From NCBI RefSeq assembly GCF_016598535.1, contig NZ_CP066779.1, positions 682,001 to 746,000 of the forward strand: 64,000 nucleotides of DNA, given 5' to 3'. Position 1 is the stretch's first letter, and every line of letters begins with the position of its first letter. The DNA is from Rhodococcus sp. P-2. GTDB lineage: Bacteria > Actinomycetota > Actinomycetes > Mycobacteriales > Mycobacteriaceae. Position numbers and translations under genes: made by a program. Below are positions 27,186 to 35,558 of this stretch, one piece after another. The notes beneath the pieces are model-generated. The model did no database searches and was not told the origin of the DNA. It was given only the letters and a program-made list of their open reading frames with translations.

Positions 27186-27535
27186 TGGAGCCGATCGAGA
27201 TCAACGCAGGCGGCTGGTATCTGCGGGCACTGCGCGCAGACGAGCGTGTGGACGACCGCCCCGCTCTTGCCGACGGCGGTATCACCGACCCCGATTACGT
27301 GAGTCAGCGGAGCGCTCAGTGGCACGAGAACAGCGTCTACTCCTGGGCAGTGTGCCAACCCAACACCGGTGAGCTTCTCGCCGAGGTCGTTCTGACGCCT
27401 CTCGACTCCACCGCCCTGCTCACCGGCTGGGCCCGCGACGGGCACACCGAGGCACTCACGACAGCTGCCGACGCCGTGACGAGGTTCGCCGAAGGTGCAC
27501 TCGGGCTCGTAGTGGTCGAGGGGCAGACGAATTGA
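27185..27535 (+). CDS. Small protein resembling a truncated GNAT acetyltransferase
   Basis: A 116-residue protein whose opening (IEINAGGWYLRALRADERVDD) and the segment around YSWAVCQPNTGELLAEVVL look like the N-terminal strands of RimJ-type GNAT proteins. It lacks the acetyl-CoA pyrophosphate loop (Arg/Gln-x-x-Gly-x-Gly/Ala). It may therefore bind rather than acetylate. The start overlaps the DUF1707 stop and its end overlaps the VanZ gene, so it is a real, coupled gene. The family assignment is tentative. Confidence 0.7.
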   Translation: MEPIEINAGGWYLRALRADERVDDRPALADGGITDPDYVSQRSAQWHENSVYSWAVCQPNTGELLAEVVLTPLDSTALLTGWARDGHTEALTTAADAVTRFAEGALGLVVVEGQTN

Positions 27536-27894
27536 AGAACAACCGGTACTGGCCGCTGGCGATAGCCGTGGTCGTCGCTCTGATCATGCTCTTCTCTCCG
27601 GGCTCCACCGTGCCGTCCAGCCCGGAGAACACCGACAAGATCACCCACACGTTGATGTTCGCGGTATTGGCGATCACCTCGTTGCACGCCCGGATCCCGG
27701 TGTGGCTCACGGCGGTGTGGTTGGTGATCTTTGCCGCGACATCCGAGGTTCTTCAAGCAGCGCTGCCCATTTCGCGTTCGGGTTCGATCTGGGACGGCAG
27801 CGCCGATCTGCTCGGCATTGCCGTCGGGATCGGTATCGTCAGCCTCGTGACGCGGCGTCGAAACGCCCGCAACGACCAGCCGAGCAGGTTCTGA
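27532..27894 (+). CDS. VanZ-like family protein
   Basis: A 120-residue membrane protein with four short helices and VanZ-like features: a DKITHTLMF segment after the first helix and a SEVLQ...SRSGSIWDGSADLLG segment near residues 79-103. VanZ in enterococci gives low-level teicoplanin resistance; the native role is unknown. The start is TTG 27532 overlapping the preceding stop. Its stop abuts the stop of the convergent phosphatase gene with no gap. Confidence 0.85.
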   Translation: MKNNRYWPLAIAVVVALIMLFSPGSTVPSSPENTDKITHTLMFAVLAITSLHARIPVWLTAVWLVIFAATSEVLQAALPISRSGSIWDGSADLLGIAVGIGIVSLVTRRRNARNDQPSRF

Positions 27895-28695
27895 TCAGCT
27901 GAGCAGGTTGCTCCGCAATTGTTCCTGAGTCGACGCGTCGATCTTCAAGCCGTCGGTGAAGTAGGCCTCGATGGATCCGTGAACCTGTGCGAGCTCTGCC
28001 ATCGACGCCTCCAGGTACTCGCGCCTGACACCGAGGACACCTTCGAGCAGGGTCGGGTCGATACCCTTGGCCTCGAAACGCTCGAGGAGCGGCGCGAACA
28101 TCGGCAACAGAACCTTGTTGGTTTCGAGGTAGTCCGCGAAGACCGCGTCCTCGGAAGCCCCCAGGAACAGCAGCAGCGCGGCCGCGGCCCAGCCCGTGCG
28201 GTCCTTGCCCGTGGTGCAGTGAACGAGTGCCGGCGAGCTGGCCGGCTGCGCCAAGTCGACGAACAGTTGCCGGTACGACGCGACCGCACTCGGCAAGGTC
28301 ACGAAATCGCGGTAACTTCCCTGAAAGTACTCGAGCGCCTGGCCGCTGCCCAACGCTTCGGCAGCAAACGCAGGGTCGGCGATCATCTGCTGCATCTGAG
28401 CCGGAATTGCGCGATACTGCTTGTCCGCCAGGACATCCAGGCCGAGTTCACGGATACCGTCCGGCGTCAGGTCCGGTGCCGTTTCCCGTTCGGATTCGGT
28501 GCGCAGATCGTAGATCGTGACGATGCCCAGATCGGCGAGGGTCTGTGCGCCGTCCGCGCTGAGCGATGCCAGATCAGTGGAACGAAACACGCTCCCGGTG
28601 CGGACGGTGCCTCCGAAGCTCGATTCGGGGCCACCGATGTCTCGGAGGTTCGCCAGCGACGGTACGACGGAAGACAACTTCGGAGTATCGGTCAT
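27895..28695 (-). CDS. PtpB-type tyrosine/serine phosphatase
   Basis: A 266-residue phosphatase with the P-loop HCTTGKDRTG (catalytic Cys160, Arg166), the same loop type and numbering as M. tuberculosis PtpB, and an N-terminal NLRDIGG motif typical of this family. Substrates could be phosphotyrosine, phosphoserine or phosphoinositides. No signal peptide is visible. ATG 28695 has TACAGT 6 bases upstream and no Shine-Dalgarno, so a leaderless start is likely; the frame extends to 28785 but that part contains the GCCGGAC repeats. It is divergent from the purine operon. Confidence 0.9.
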   Translation of the reverse strand: MTDTPKLSSVVPSLANLRDIGGPESSFGGTVRTGSVFRSTDLASLSADGAQTLADLGIVTIYDLRTESERETAPDLTPDGIRELGLDVLADKQYRAIPAQMQQMIADPAFAAEALGSGQALEYFQGSYRDFVTLPSAVASYRQLFVDLAQPASSPALVHCTTGKDRTGWAAAALLLFLGASEDAVFADYLETNKVLLPMFAPLLERFEAKGIDPTLLEGVLGVRREYLEASMAELAQVHGSIEAYFTDGLKIDASTQEQLRSNLLS

Positions 28696-28723
28696 ACCTA
28701 GACTGTATCGGGCGTTCGACCGT

Positions 28724-28762
28724 GCCGGACAAGAGCCGGACCAAAGCCGGACAGGGCCGGCG
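28724..28762. repeat. Phased GCCGGAC repeats before the purine operon
   Basis: GCCGGAC starts at 28724, 28735 and 28746 and a shortened GCCGG at 28756, i.e. at steps of 11, 11 and 10 bases, close to one helical turn. The array lies between the PtpB-like and uraD genes, where regulatory sites for both are expected. It may be a binding array on one DNA face. Confidence 0.6.
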
Positions 28763-28839
28763 AAAGAAAGTTTGCGACGCATCATCTCCCGTAATTGCTG
28801 CGCTACAGATCCGTAACATGCTCAAGTAATCCTGTGGAC

Positions 28840-29358
28840 ATGCCTACAACGAATTCCAGTGGTCTCAGAGCCTTCGATGCGCTCGGAGACCACCAGGCAG
28901 TCGCGGCGCTGCTCGAGTGTTGCCATTCCGCCGTGTGGGCACAGGAAATCGCCTCGTCTCGCCCGTTCGCCGATCTGGAGGCACTGCTCGACAAAGCAGA
29001 TGCGGTGCTGGCCGAGCTTCCCGAGTCCGAGATCGACGACGCACTGTCCGGCCACCCGCGAATCGGAGAGCGAACAGAGAGCGCAGCCTCGGCCAGGGAA
29101 CAGTCGGGAGTCTCGTCCGCGACAGAAGACGTACTCGAGGAACTTCGACAGAAGAACGCCGAGTACGAGGACACATTCGGCCATGTTTACCTGGTCTGCG
29201 CGTCGGGGAAATCTGGGACGGAGCTCCTCGACATCCTTCGAGGCCGTCTCCGAAACGACCCGGCGACCGAGCGTTCCGTGCTTCGAACCGAACTGGCCGC
29301 CATCAATCGGATCAGACTCGCCCGTCTGATCGATTCACTCGCCGGAGGCGCAGCATGA
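28840..29358 (+). CDS. uraD: OHCU decarboxylase
   Basis: A 172-residue 2-oxo-4-hydroxy-4-carboxy-5-ureidoimidazoline decarboxylase that makes S-allantoin in the last step of urate breakdown. The HPRIGER segment (catalytic His near residue 73), the SSATEDVLEELRQKN helix and the FGHVYLVCASGKS motif are clear. ATG 28840 is preceded by no strong ribosome site; GTG 28834 is an alternative. It overlaps uraH by 4 bases and opens the purine operon. Confidence 0.94.
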   Translation: MPTTNSSGLRAFDALGDHQAVAALLECCHSAVWAQEIASSRPFADLEALLDKADAVLAELPESEIDDALSGHPRIGERTESAASAREQSGVSSATEDVLEELRQKNAEYEDTFGHVYLVCASGKSGTELLDILRGRLRNDPATERSVLRTELAAINRIRLARLIDSLAGGAA

Positions 29359-29684
29359 GCAAGACCCTCAGCACGCACGTTCTCGACGCTACGACGGGCA
29401 ACCCCGCGGCGGGGATTCGCGTCGAACTTCGTGATCGAGACGGCGCCACCCTCACCACTGCGGAGACCGACTCCGACGGCCGTATCCCCGAACTTGCTCC
29501 CGGCGGTCTGACTGCCGGCCACTACACCCTGACTTTCGACACCGGAACGTATTTCGAGACCACCGGACAAGAGAACTTCTACCCGGAAGTGACAGTGACC
29601 TTCCGGGTAGACGACACGGCACGGGGCTATCACGTCCCACTGTTGCTGTCGCCCTTTGCTTATTCCACCTATCGCGGGAGCTGA
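29355..29684 (+). CDS. uraH: 5-hydroxyisourate hydrolase
   Basis: A 109-residue transthyretin-like enzyme that opens hydroxyisourate to OHCU. It begins with LSTHVLDATTGNPAAGI and ends with the family signature YHVPLLLSPFAYSTYRGS. It is cytosolic since no signal peptide is present. Its ATG overlaps the uraD stop and the uricase start lies 4 bases downstream, so three sequential enzymes are translated together. Confidence 0.96.
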   Translation: MSKTLSTHVLDATTGNPAAGIRVELRDRDGATLTTAETDSDGRIPELAPGGLTAGHYTLTFDTGTYFETTGQENFYPEVTVTFRVDDTARGYHVPLLLSPFAYSTYRGS

Positions 29685-29688
29685 ACAC

Positions 29689-30666
29689 GTGACTACCGAA
29701 AACATCACAACCGGCAACATCACGACCGGCAATACAAGCGCCGAACGGTTGAGCGGATCGATCGAACTCTCGGGTCACCAGTACGGCAAAGCGGAAAATC
29801 GAGTAGTCCGAATCTACCGAGACACCCCCCGTCACGAGATTCACGACATCAACGTCTCCACTTGCCTGCGTGGAGATTTCGCCGATGCGTACCTCACCGG
29901 TGATCAGTCGAAGGTTCTGCCGACCGACACGCAGAAACAAACGGCCTACTCCTACGCCAAGGAAAAAGGCCTGATCTCGATCGAGACGTACGGACTCGAA
30001 CTCGCCCGTCATTTCGTCGACGACATCGAACCGGTCAGTGGCGCGCGGATCGAGATCGAGGAATACGCCTGGGAGCGTGCGATTGTCGACGGCAGCGAGC
30101 ACGACTACACCTGGATTCGGAAGGGTCAAGAAGTTCGGACGGCGTCGATCACCATCTCCGACGCCGGGACGGCCGATGCCGGGACGTGGGTGATCGGCGG
30201 CTTGAAGGACCTGGTGATCCTCAAATCGACTGGTAGTGAGTTCTCGGGTTTCCTCGAAGATCCGTACACGATCCTCGAGCCGACCGACGACCGCGTCATG
30301 GCGACCACGTTGGTCGCCCAGTGGCGATTCGTCACCACCGACGTCGACTGGGAATCGGTCTACGTGGGCATCAAGGCACAAATCGTCAAACAATTCGCGC
30401 AGGTACATTCACTTGCCCTGCAGCAGACGCTCTTCCACATCGGCAAGGCAATTCTCGAAGAGTTTCCGATCATTGCCGAGGTTCGACTGTCCGCACCCAA
30501 CAAACATCATTTCGAATATGCACTCGGCCGCTTCGGAGTCGAGAACGACAACGAGGTGTTCCACGCCGCCGATCGCCCGTACGGCCTTATCCAAGCCGCG
30601 GTCAGCCGATCCGACGCGCCTGACGCGGGACCATCGTGGACCACCTATGCCGGCTGGTTGTCGTGA
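29689..30666 (+). CDS. uox: Urate oxidase (uricase)
   Basis: A 325-residue cofactor-free uricase converting urate and oxygen to 5-hydroxyisourate and peroxide. The HQYGKAENRVVRI segment (catalytic Lys), the LPTDTQKQTAYSYAKEKG segment (Thr) and SAPNKHHFEY (His) form the usual triad. GTG 29689 follows GGGAG. Residues 4-16 contain a doubled Ile-Thr-Thr-Gly-Asn unit, an N-terminal extension not needed for the fold. It overlaps the next gene by 4 bases. Confidence 0.95.
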   Translation: MTTENITTGNITTGNTSAERLSGSIELSGHQYGKAENRVVRIYRDTPRHEIHDINVSTCLRGDFADAYLTGDQSKVLPTDTQKQTAYSYAKEKGLISIETYGLELARHFVDDIEPVSGARIEIEEYAWERAIVDGSEHDYTWIRKGQEVRTASITISDAGTADAGTWVIGGLKDLVILKSTGSEFSGFLEDPYTILEPTDDRVMATTLVAQWRFVTTDVDWESVYVGIKAQIVKQFAQVHSLALQQTLFHIGKAILEEFPIIAEVRLSAPNKHHFEYALGRFGVENDNEVFHAADRPYGLIQAAVSRSDAPDAGPSWTTYAGWLS

Positions 30667-32033
30667 CCGAATCAGCGCTCGGGACAACACTCGTCATCGC
30701 CAATGCCCATGTGGTCACGATGGACGGCGACCGCTCCGAGTACTCCGACGGCTACGTCGTGATTTCTGGCAACAAGATTGTCGACGTGGGGAGCGGAAAG
30801 GCCCCCGCGTACCCGAATGCGCATGTGATCGACGGCAGCGGTTGCCTGATCACACCCGGACTGGTGAACACACATCATCATCTCTACCAATGGATCACCC
30901 GTGGCCTGGCAGCAGACTCGACGCTCTTCGAGTGGCTGACCACGCTGTACCCCGTCTGGGCGGGTATCGACGCCGACGCCGTCCACGTGGCGGCCACCGG
31001 CGGCCTCACCTGGTTGGCAAAAACCGGATGTACGACCACCACCGACCACCACTACGTCGTCCCCCGCGACGCCGGTGATGTTTTCGAGGCCGAGATCACC
31101 GCGGCTGCGCAGGTCGGCCTTAGATTCCACCCGTGTCGTGGGTCGATGGACCTCGGTCAGAGTTCCGGCGGCCTGCCGCCGGATCACGTAGTGGAAAAAC
31201 TCGACGACATCCTGACCGGCACACAGTCGGTGATCGACCGCTGGCACGACCCGAATACCGGGTCGATGTTGCAGATCGCGGTAGCTCCCTGCTCACCCTT
31301 CTCCGTGACGGAGTCATTGCTCCGAGAGTCCGCGACTCTGGCCCGTGAAAACGGCGTGCGTATGCACACGCATCTGGCCGAGACCCTGGACGAGGAGCGC
31401 TTCTGCCGAGAGCTTTTCGGTTGCACGCCGATCGAATACATGGAACGCGTCGGCTGGGTGGGCCCGGACGTCTGGTACGCCCACGCAGTCCATCTCGACG
31501 ACGCCGGTATCGAGACGATGGCGCGAACCGGAACTGCGGCGGCGCACTGCCCGACCTCCAATGCCCGCCTGGGAGCCGGTATCGCCCGTGCCGCCGATCT
31601 GGTGAACGGCGGGGTCACCGTGGGGCTCGGCGTGGACGGCGCCGCGAGCAACGAAGCATGCAGTCTGATCGAGGAGTCTCGTCATGCGCTCCTGTTTGCT
31701 CGGGCCAAGGGCGGACCGCAGACGATGAGGGTGCGAAGAGCCTTGGAATTGGGAACGATCGGCGGCGCACGAGTTCTGGGCCGTGACAGCGAGATCGGAT
31801 CGATCGAGGTCGGAAAACTCGCCGACCTGGCGGTGTGGAAACTCGACACCCTCGCGCATGCCGGCATCACCGATCCGGTGGCAGCGCTCGTACTCGGCTC
31901 GACTCCCCCGCTGAAGTTACTGCTTGTCAACGGGCGAACCGTAGTTGCCGACGGACGAGTCACCACCGTCGACGAGGACGTCGTGGCCTCGGATGTCGCA
32001 CGCGCACACCGCGACCTACTCGGAAAGGCTTGA
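30663..32033 (+). CDS. 8-oxoguanine deaminase, amidohydrolase family
   Basis: A 456-residue metal-dependent amidohydrolase with HxH at residues 71-73 (NTHHHLYQ), HTHLAETLDE, the third metal His in WYAHAVHLDD and the Asp in GVDGAASNEACSL. This pattern is that of 8-oxoguanine deaminases, which turn 8-oxoguanine into urate and ammonia; related guanine or atrazine-type deaminases are possible alternatives. GTG 30663 overlaps the uricase stop. In this operon it gives a second entry into urate beside xanthine dehydrogenase. Confidence 0.88.
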   Translation: MTESALGTTLVIANAHVVTMDGDRSEYSDGYVVISGNKIVDVGSGKAPAYPNAHVIDGSGCLITPGLVNTHHHLYQWITRGLAADSTLFEWLTTLYPVWAGIDADAVHVAATGGLTWLAKTGCTTTTDHHYVVPRDAGDVFEAEITAAAQVGLRFHPCRGSMDLGQSSGGLPPDHVVEKLDDILTGTQSVIDRWHDPNTGSMLQIAVAPCSPFSVTESLLRESATLARENGVRMHTHLAETLDEERFCRELFGCTPIEYMERVGWVGPDVWYAHAVHLDDAGIETMARTGTAAAHCPTSNARLGAGIARAADLVNGGVTVGLGVDGAASNEACSLIEESRHALLFARAKGGPQTMRVRRALELGTIGGARVLGRDSEIGSIEVGKLADLAVWKLDTLAHAGITDPVAALVLGSTPPLKLLLVNGRTVVADGRVTTVDEDVVASDVARAHRDLLGKA

Positions 32034-32040
32034 GGCCGCG

Positions 32041-32850
32041 ATGGACCTGCACAGCGTCGACGAAGTTCTGGTGCCGCGGACCCGGGCCGAACTACCCTGT
32101 GCGTCACCCGGCATCGGGTTCATCGGCGGCGGCACCTGGCTGTATTCGGAACCGCAGCCGCACCTGACCACGCTCGTCGACTTGTCCGGCCTCGACTGGA
32201 GGGCAGTCGAGGTCAGCGATCACGGGATCGAAATCGCGGCCACCTGCACCATCGAGGAACTGTGCCGCGCCGAGCTTCCCACATCTTGGTCCGCCGCAGC
32301 GCTGTTCCAACACTGCGCTGACGCACTGCTCGCATCGTGGAAGGTGTTGCGATACGCGACTGTCGGCGGCAACATCGCGCTCTCCTTCCCGGCCGGAGCG
32401 ATGACGACTCTGTGCACCGCACTCGATGCCGAATTGACGATCTGGCGACCGGACGGTACCGAATACTCGGTCCCCGTAGTCGATTTCGTCATCGACGATT
32501 CTCGCAACGTGCTCGGACCCGGCGAGATCATCCGCTGCGTCCGAATTCCCGTGCATGCACTCACTGCGCGTACCGCGATGCGCAAGCTGGCACAGACGTC
32601 ACTCGGGCGATCTGCCGTGGCCGTGGCCGGACGCTGCGGCGCCGACGGTTTCACCCTGGCGGTCACCGCCGCGACCCGCCGTCCGTACGCACTGAAATTC
32701 GACGAACTCCCCGACACCGCTGCACTTGCGGATGCATTGCGCAACAGGATTCCGGAAGACGCCTACTTCACCGATGTCCATGGAACTGCGCCATGGCGGA
32801 AGGCGATGACCGAGCTTCTCGCCGAAGAAATCCGAGGTGAACTGGAATGA
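32041..32850 (+). CDS. Xanthine dehydrogenase FAD-binding subunit
   Basis: A 269-residue CoxM/XdhB-type FAD subunit. FIGGGTWLYSEPQP binds the FAD pyrophosphate and ATVGGNIALSFPAGAM is the second FAD motif. It carries electrons from the iron-sulfur clusters to NAD. ATG 32041 is 7 bases after the deaminase stop; the 3' end overlaps the large subunit gene by 4 bases (ATGA). Confidence 0.92.
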   Translation: MDLHSVDEVLVPRTRAELPCASPGIGFIGGGTWLYSEPQPHLTTLVDLSGLDWRAVEVSDHGIEIAATCTIEELCRAELPTSWSAAALFQHCADALLASWKVLRYATVGGNIALSFPAGAMTTLCTALDAELTIWRPDGTEYSVPVVDFVIDDSRNVLGPGEIIRCVRIPVHALTARTAMRKLAQTSLGRSAVAVAGRCGADGFTLAVTAATRRPYALKFDELPDTAALADALRNRIPEDAYFTDVHGTAPWRKAMTELLAEEIRGELE

Positions 32851-35558
32851 AGTACTCGGTGGACGGAGTTCCCCGCGACGACCGACCCCGCCCAGGACAG
32901 TGCCTGCGAACCTTCCTCCGCGAGCACGGAACGAACTCCGTCAAGAAGGGGTGCGATGCCGGAGACTGCGGCGCCTGCTCGGTGCTGGTCGACGGTCACC
33001 CCACCCATTCGTGCATCTTTCCCGCCCATCGCATCGGCGGCCACGACGTCGTCACCGCCGCCGGCCTCGGTACGCCGGAGAAACTTCACCCCGTTCAACA
33101 GGCATTCGCGGACGCGGGTGGATTCCAATGTGGTTTCTGCACCGCAGGAATGGTGGTCACCACATCAGCGCTGTCGGTAGAACAAAAATCCGATCTCGCG
33201 TGCTCGATGAAAGGTAACCTGTGCCGTTGCACCGGCTATCGGTCCATTCGTGACGCCCTCGCGGGTACATCCAATACCGAGACTGCCAAAATAGGCGGGG
33301 CCCAAGGGCGTTCGATCGCAGCCCCGGCGTCCGCACGCATCGTCACGGGGACCGAGCAGTACACCATGGACTTCTCCCCGGGTGAGAAGCCGATCGACCT
33401 GCTTCACGTCGCAGTACTCGGCAGTCCGCACGCACACGCACACATAACCCGGATAGACACGGCAGCAGCCGAAGCGGCGCCGGGCGTCGCCGTGGTCCTC
33501 ACCTTTCAGGACAGTCCGGACGTGCTGTTCTCGACTGCCCGACACGAGGACCGCAACGACGACCCGGACGACACGCGGGTGTTCGACAGCACCCTCCGTT
33601 TCCACGGCCAGCGGGTCGCCGCGGTCGTTGCCGAAACCCCGACGCAGGCAGAACGTGCACTCTCACTGATCGAAGTCGACTACGAGGTACTCGACGCGGT
33701 GTTCGAACCAGATCTGGCACGTTCCCCCGGCGCTCCGCTCCTGCACGGCGACAAAGACGAGAGCTCACGGATAGCCGAGGCACCCCGAAACGTGGTTGCC
33801 GCGCTTCACGACGGCGTCGGCGACCTGGACCGTGCGCTCGCGGATGCGACTGCAGTCGTCGAAGGTACGTGGAAAACTGCGCGAGTCCAGCACGTGGCCT
33901 TGGAAACTCACGGCGCTGTGGGGTGGCTCGACGAGGACGACCGCCTCGTCATCAGAAGCAGCACACAGGTGCCGTTTCTGGTTCGGGACGAATTGGCGCA
34001 CATCTTCGATCTCGATCGCAGCCGAATCAGGGTGTTCGCCAAGCGGGTAGGTGGAGGCTTCGGCGGAAAGCAGGAACTACTCACCGAAGATCTGGTCGCA
34101 CTGGCCGTCCTGCGAACCGGTAGGCCCGTTGCTTACGAGTTCAGCCGAAGCGATCAGTTCACCATCGCACCGTCGCGGCACCCGATGCGGGTATCGGTCC
34201 GTGCCGGCGCCGATGCCGACGGCACTCTCACTGCGCTGGCCATCGACGTCCTTTCCGACGCGGGGGCGTACGGGAACCATTCGATCGGAGTCATGTTCCA
34301 CGGTTGCGCCGAATCCATGGCGGTCTATCGCGCTGCGACCAAACGCGTCGACGCCGAGGCTGTCTACACGAACAACGTTCCGTCCGGCGCCTTCCGTGGC
34401 TACGGTCTCGGTCAGATCATCTTCGCGGTCGAGTCGGCCATGGATCAGCTCGCGGATCGTCTCGGCATGGACCCCTTCGAGTTTCGGCGCCGCAACGTCG
34501 TCGTACCCGGAGACGATTTTGTCGACTGGCACGTCGAGGACGGTGATCTCGAATTCGGCAGCTACGGACTGGACCAGTGCATCGACCTCGTCGACAGTGC
34601 ACTGTCGAGCGGACGCGGCGAGGCTGCACCAGCAGGGTCGCGTTGGCAGATCGGTCGAGGCATGGCAATTGCCATGATCGCGACGATCCCGCCGCGTGGT
34701 CACTTCTCCGACACCACCGTCGCACTCGAGGCCGACGGTCGGTACGTCGTGACTATCGGTACTGCGGAATTCGGAAACGGAACCACCACGATTCACCAAC
34801 AGATCGCGGCCACCGAATTGCGGACGACAGTCGATCGCATCTCTATTGTTCAATCCGACACCGATGCCGGCGGATACGACACCGGAGCATTCGGGTCGAC
34901 AGGAACGGTGGTCGCCGGAAAGGCGCTCCTGATCGCCTGCGAGCGCCTTCGCGAGCGGATACTGACCCGTGCGGCGCGATTGAGTGGCCGCGCCGCGCAG
35001 ATCGACGATCTTTCGCCGGACGGGGTCGAAACGTCCCACGGTTGCCTCGATTTCGCGACGCTACTCGAAGGTGGCCCGCTCGCCGCTGACGGTCGCCACG
35101 ACGGAACACCGCGCTCGGTCTCGTTCAACGTTCACGGTTTTCGCGTTGCCGTCGACACGGATACCGGCCGGGTGAAGATCCTGCAGTCGGTTCAGGCCGC
35201 CGATGCCGGCACCGTCATGAACCCGGCACAACTCCGCGGGCAGGTGGAAGGCGGTGTGGGACAAGCGCTCGGTGCTGCGCTGTCGGAGGAGATAGTCATC
35301 GAGGAAGGTAGGGTGGTCAATCCGCAGCTGCGCAATTACCACGTTCCCCAGATCGGGGATCTGCCGATCACCGAGGTACTGTTTGCCGACACGTACGACA
35401 AGCTCGGCCCTTTCGGCGCGAAATCGATGAGCGAGGCGCCCTTCAATCCGGTGGCACCGGCGTTGGCAAACGCAATCGCGAATGCTTGTGGAGTTCGGAT
35501 GTACTCCACGCCGATGACACCGGACCGGGTGTGGGGCGAACTCCAGGCGGGGACCTAG
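32847..35558 (+). CDS. Xanthine dehydrogenase, fused iron-sulfur and molybdopterin subunit
   Basis: A 903-residue fusion. Residues 1-145 hold two [2Fe-2S] clusters (Cys36, 41, 44, 56 and Cys95, 98, 126, 128). The molybdenum domain follows with GGGFGGKQE, GAFRGYGLGQ and the catalytic Glu in KSMSEAPFNP. Together with the FAD subunit it oxidises hypoxanthine/xanthine to urate. No xdhC-type cofactor-maturation gene is in the window. The stop overlaps that of the convergent lat gene (CTAG shared). Confidence 0.93.
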   Translation: MKYSVDGVPRDDRPRPGQCLRTFLREHGTNSVKKGCDAGDCGACSVLVDGHPTHSCIFPAHRIGGHDVVTAAGLGTPEKLHPVQQAFADAGGFQCGFCTAGMVVTTSALSVEQKSDLACSMKGNLCRCTGYRSIRDALAGTSNTETAKIGGAQGRSIAAPASARIVTGTEQYTMDFSPGEKPIDLLHVAVLGSPHAHAHITRIDTAAAEAAPGVAVVLTFQDSPDVLFSTARHEDRNDDPDDTRVFDSTLRFHGQRVAAVVAETPTQAERALSLIEVDYEVLDAVFEPDLARSPGAPLLHGDKDESSRIAEAPRNVVAALHDGVGDLDRALADATAVVEGTWKTARVQHVALETHGAVGWLDEDDRLVIRSSTQVPFLVRDELAHIFDLDRSRIRVFAKRVGGGFGGKQELLTEDLVALAVLRTGRPVAYEFSRSDQFTIAPSRHPMRVSVRAGADADGTLTALAIDVLSDAGAYGNHSIGVMFHGCAESMAVYRAATKRVDAEAVYTNNVPSGAFRGYGLGQIIFAVESAMDQLADRLGMDPFEFRRRNVVVPGDDFVDWHVEDGDLEFGSYGLDQCIDLVDSALSSGRGEAAPAGSRWQIGRGMAIAMIATIPPRGHFSDTTVALEADGRYVVTIGTAEFGNGTTTIHQQIAATELRTTVDRISIVQSDTDAGGYDTGAFGSTGTVVAGKALLIACERLRERILTRAARLSGRAAQIDDLSPDGVETSHGCLDFATLLEGGPLAADGRHDGTPRSVSFNVHGFRVAVDTDTGRVKILQSVQAADAGTVMNPAQLRGQVEGGVGQALGAALSEEIVIEEGRVVNPQLRNYHVPQIGDLPITEVLFADTYDKLGPFGAKSMSEAPFNPVAPALANAIANACGVRMYSTPMTPDRVWGELQAGT

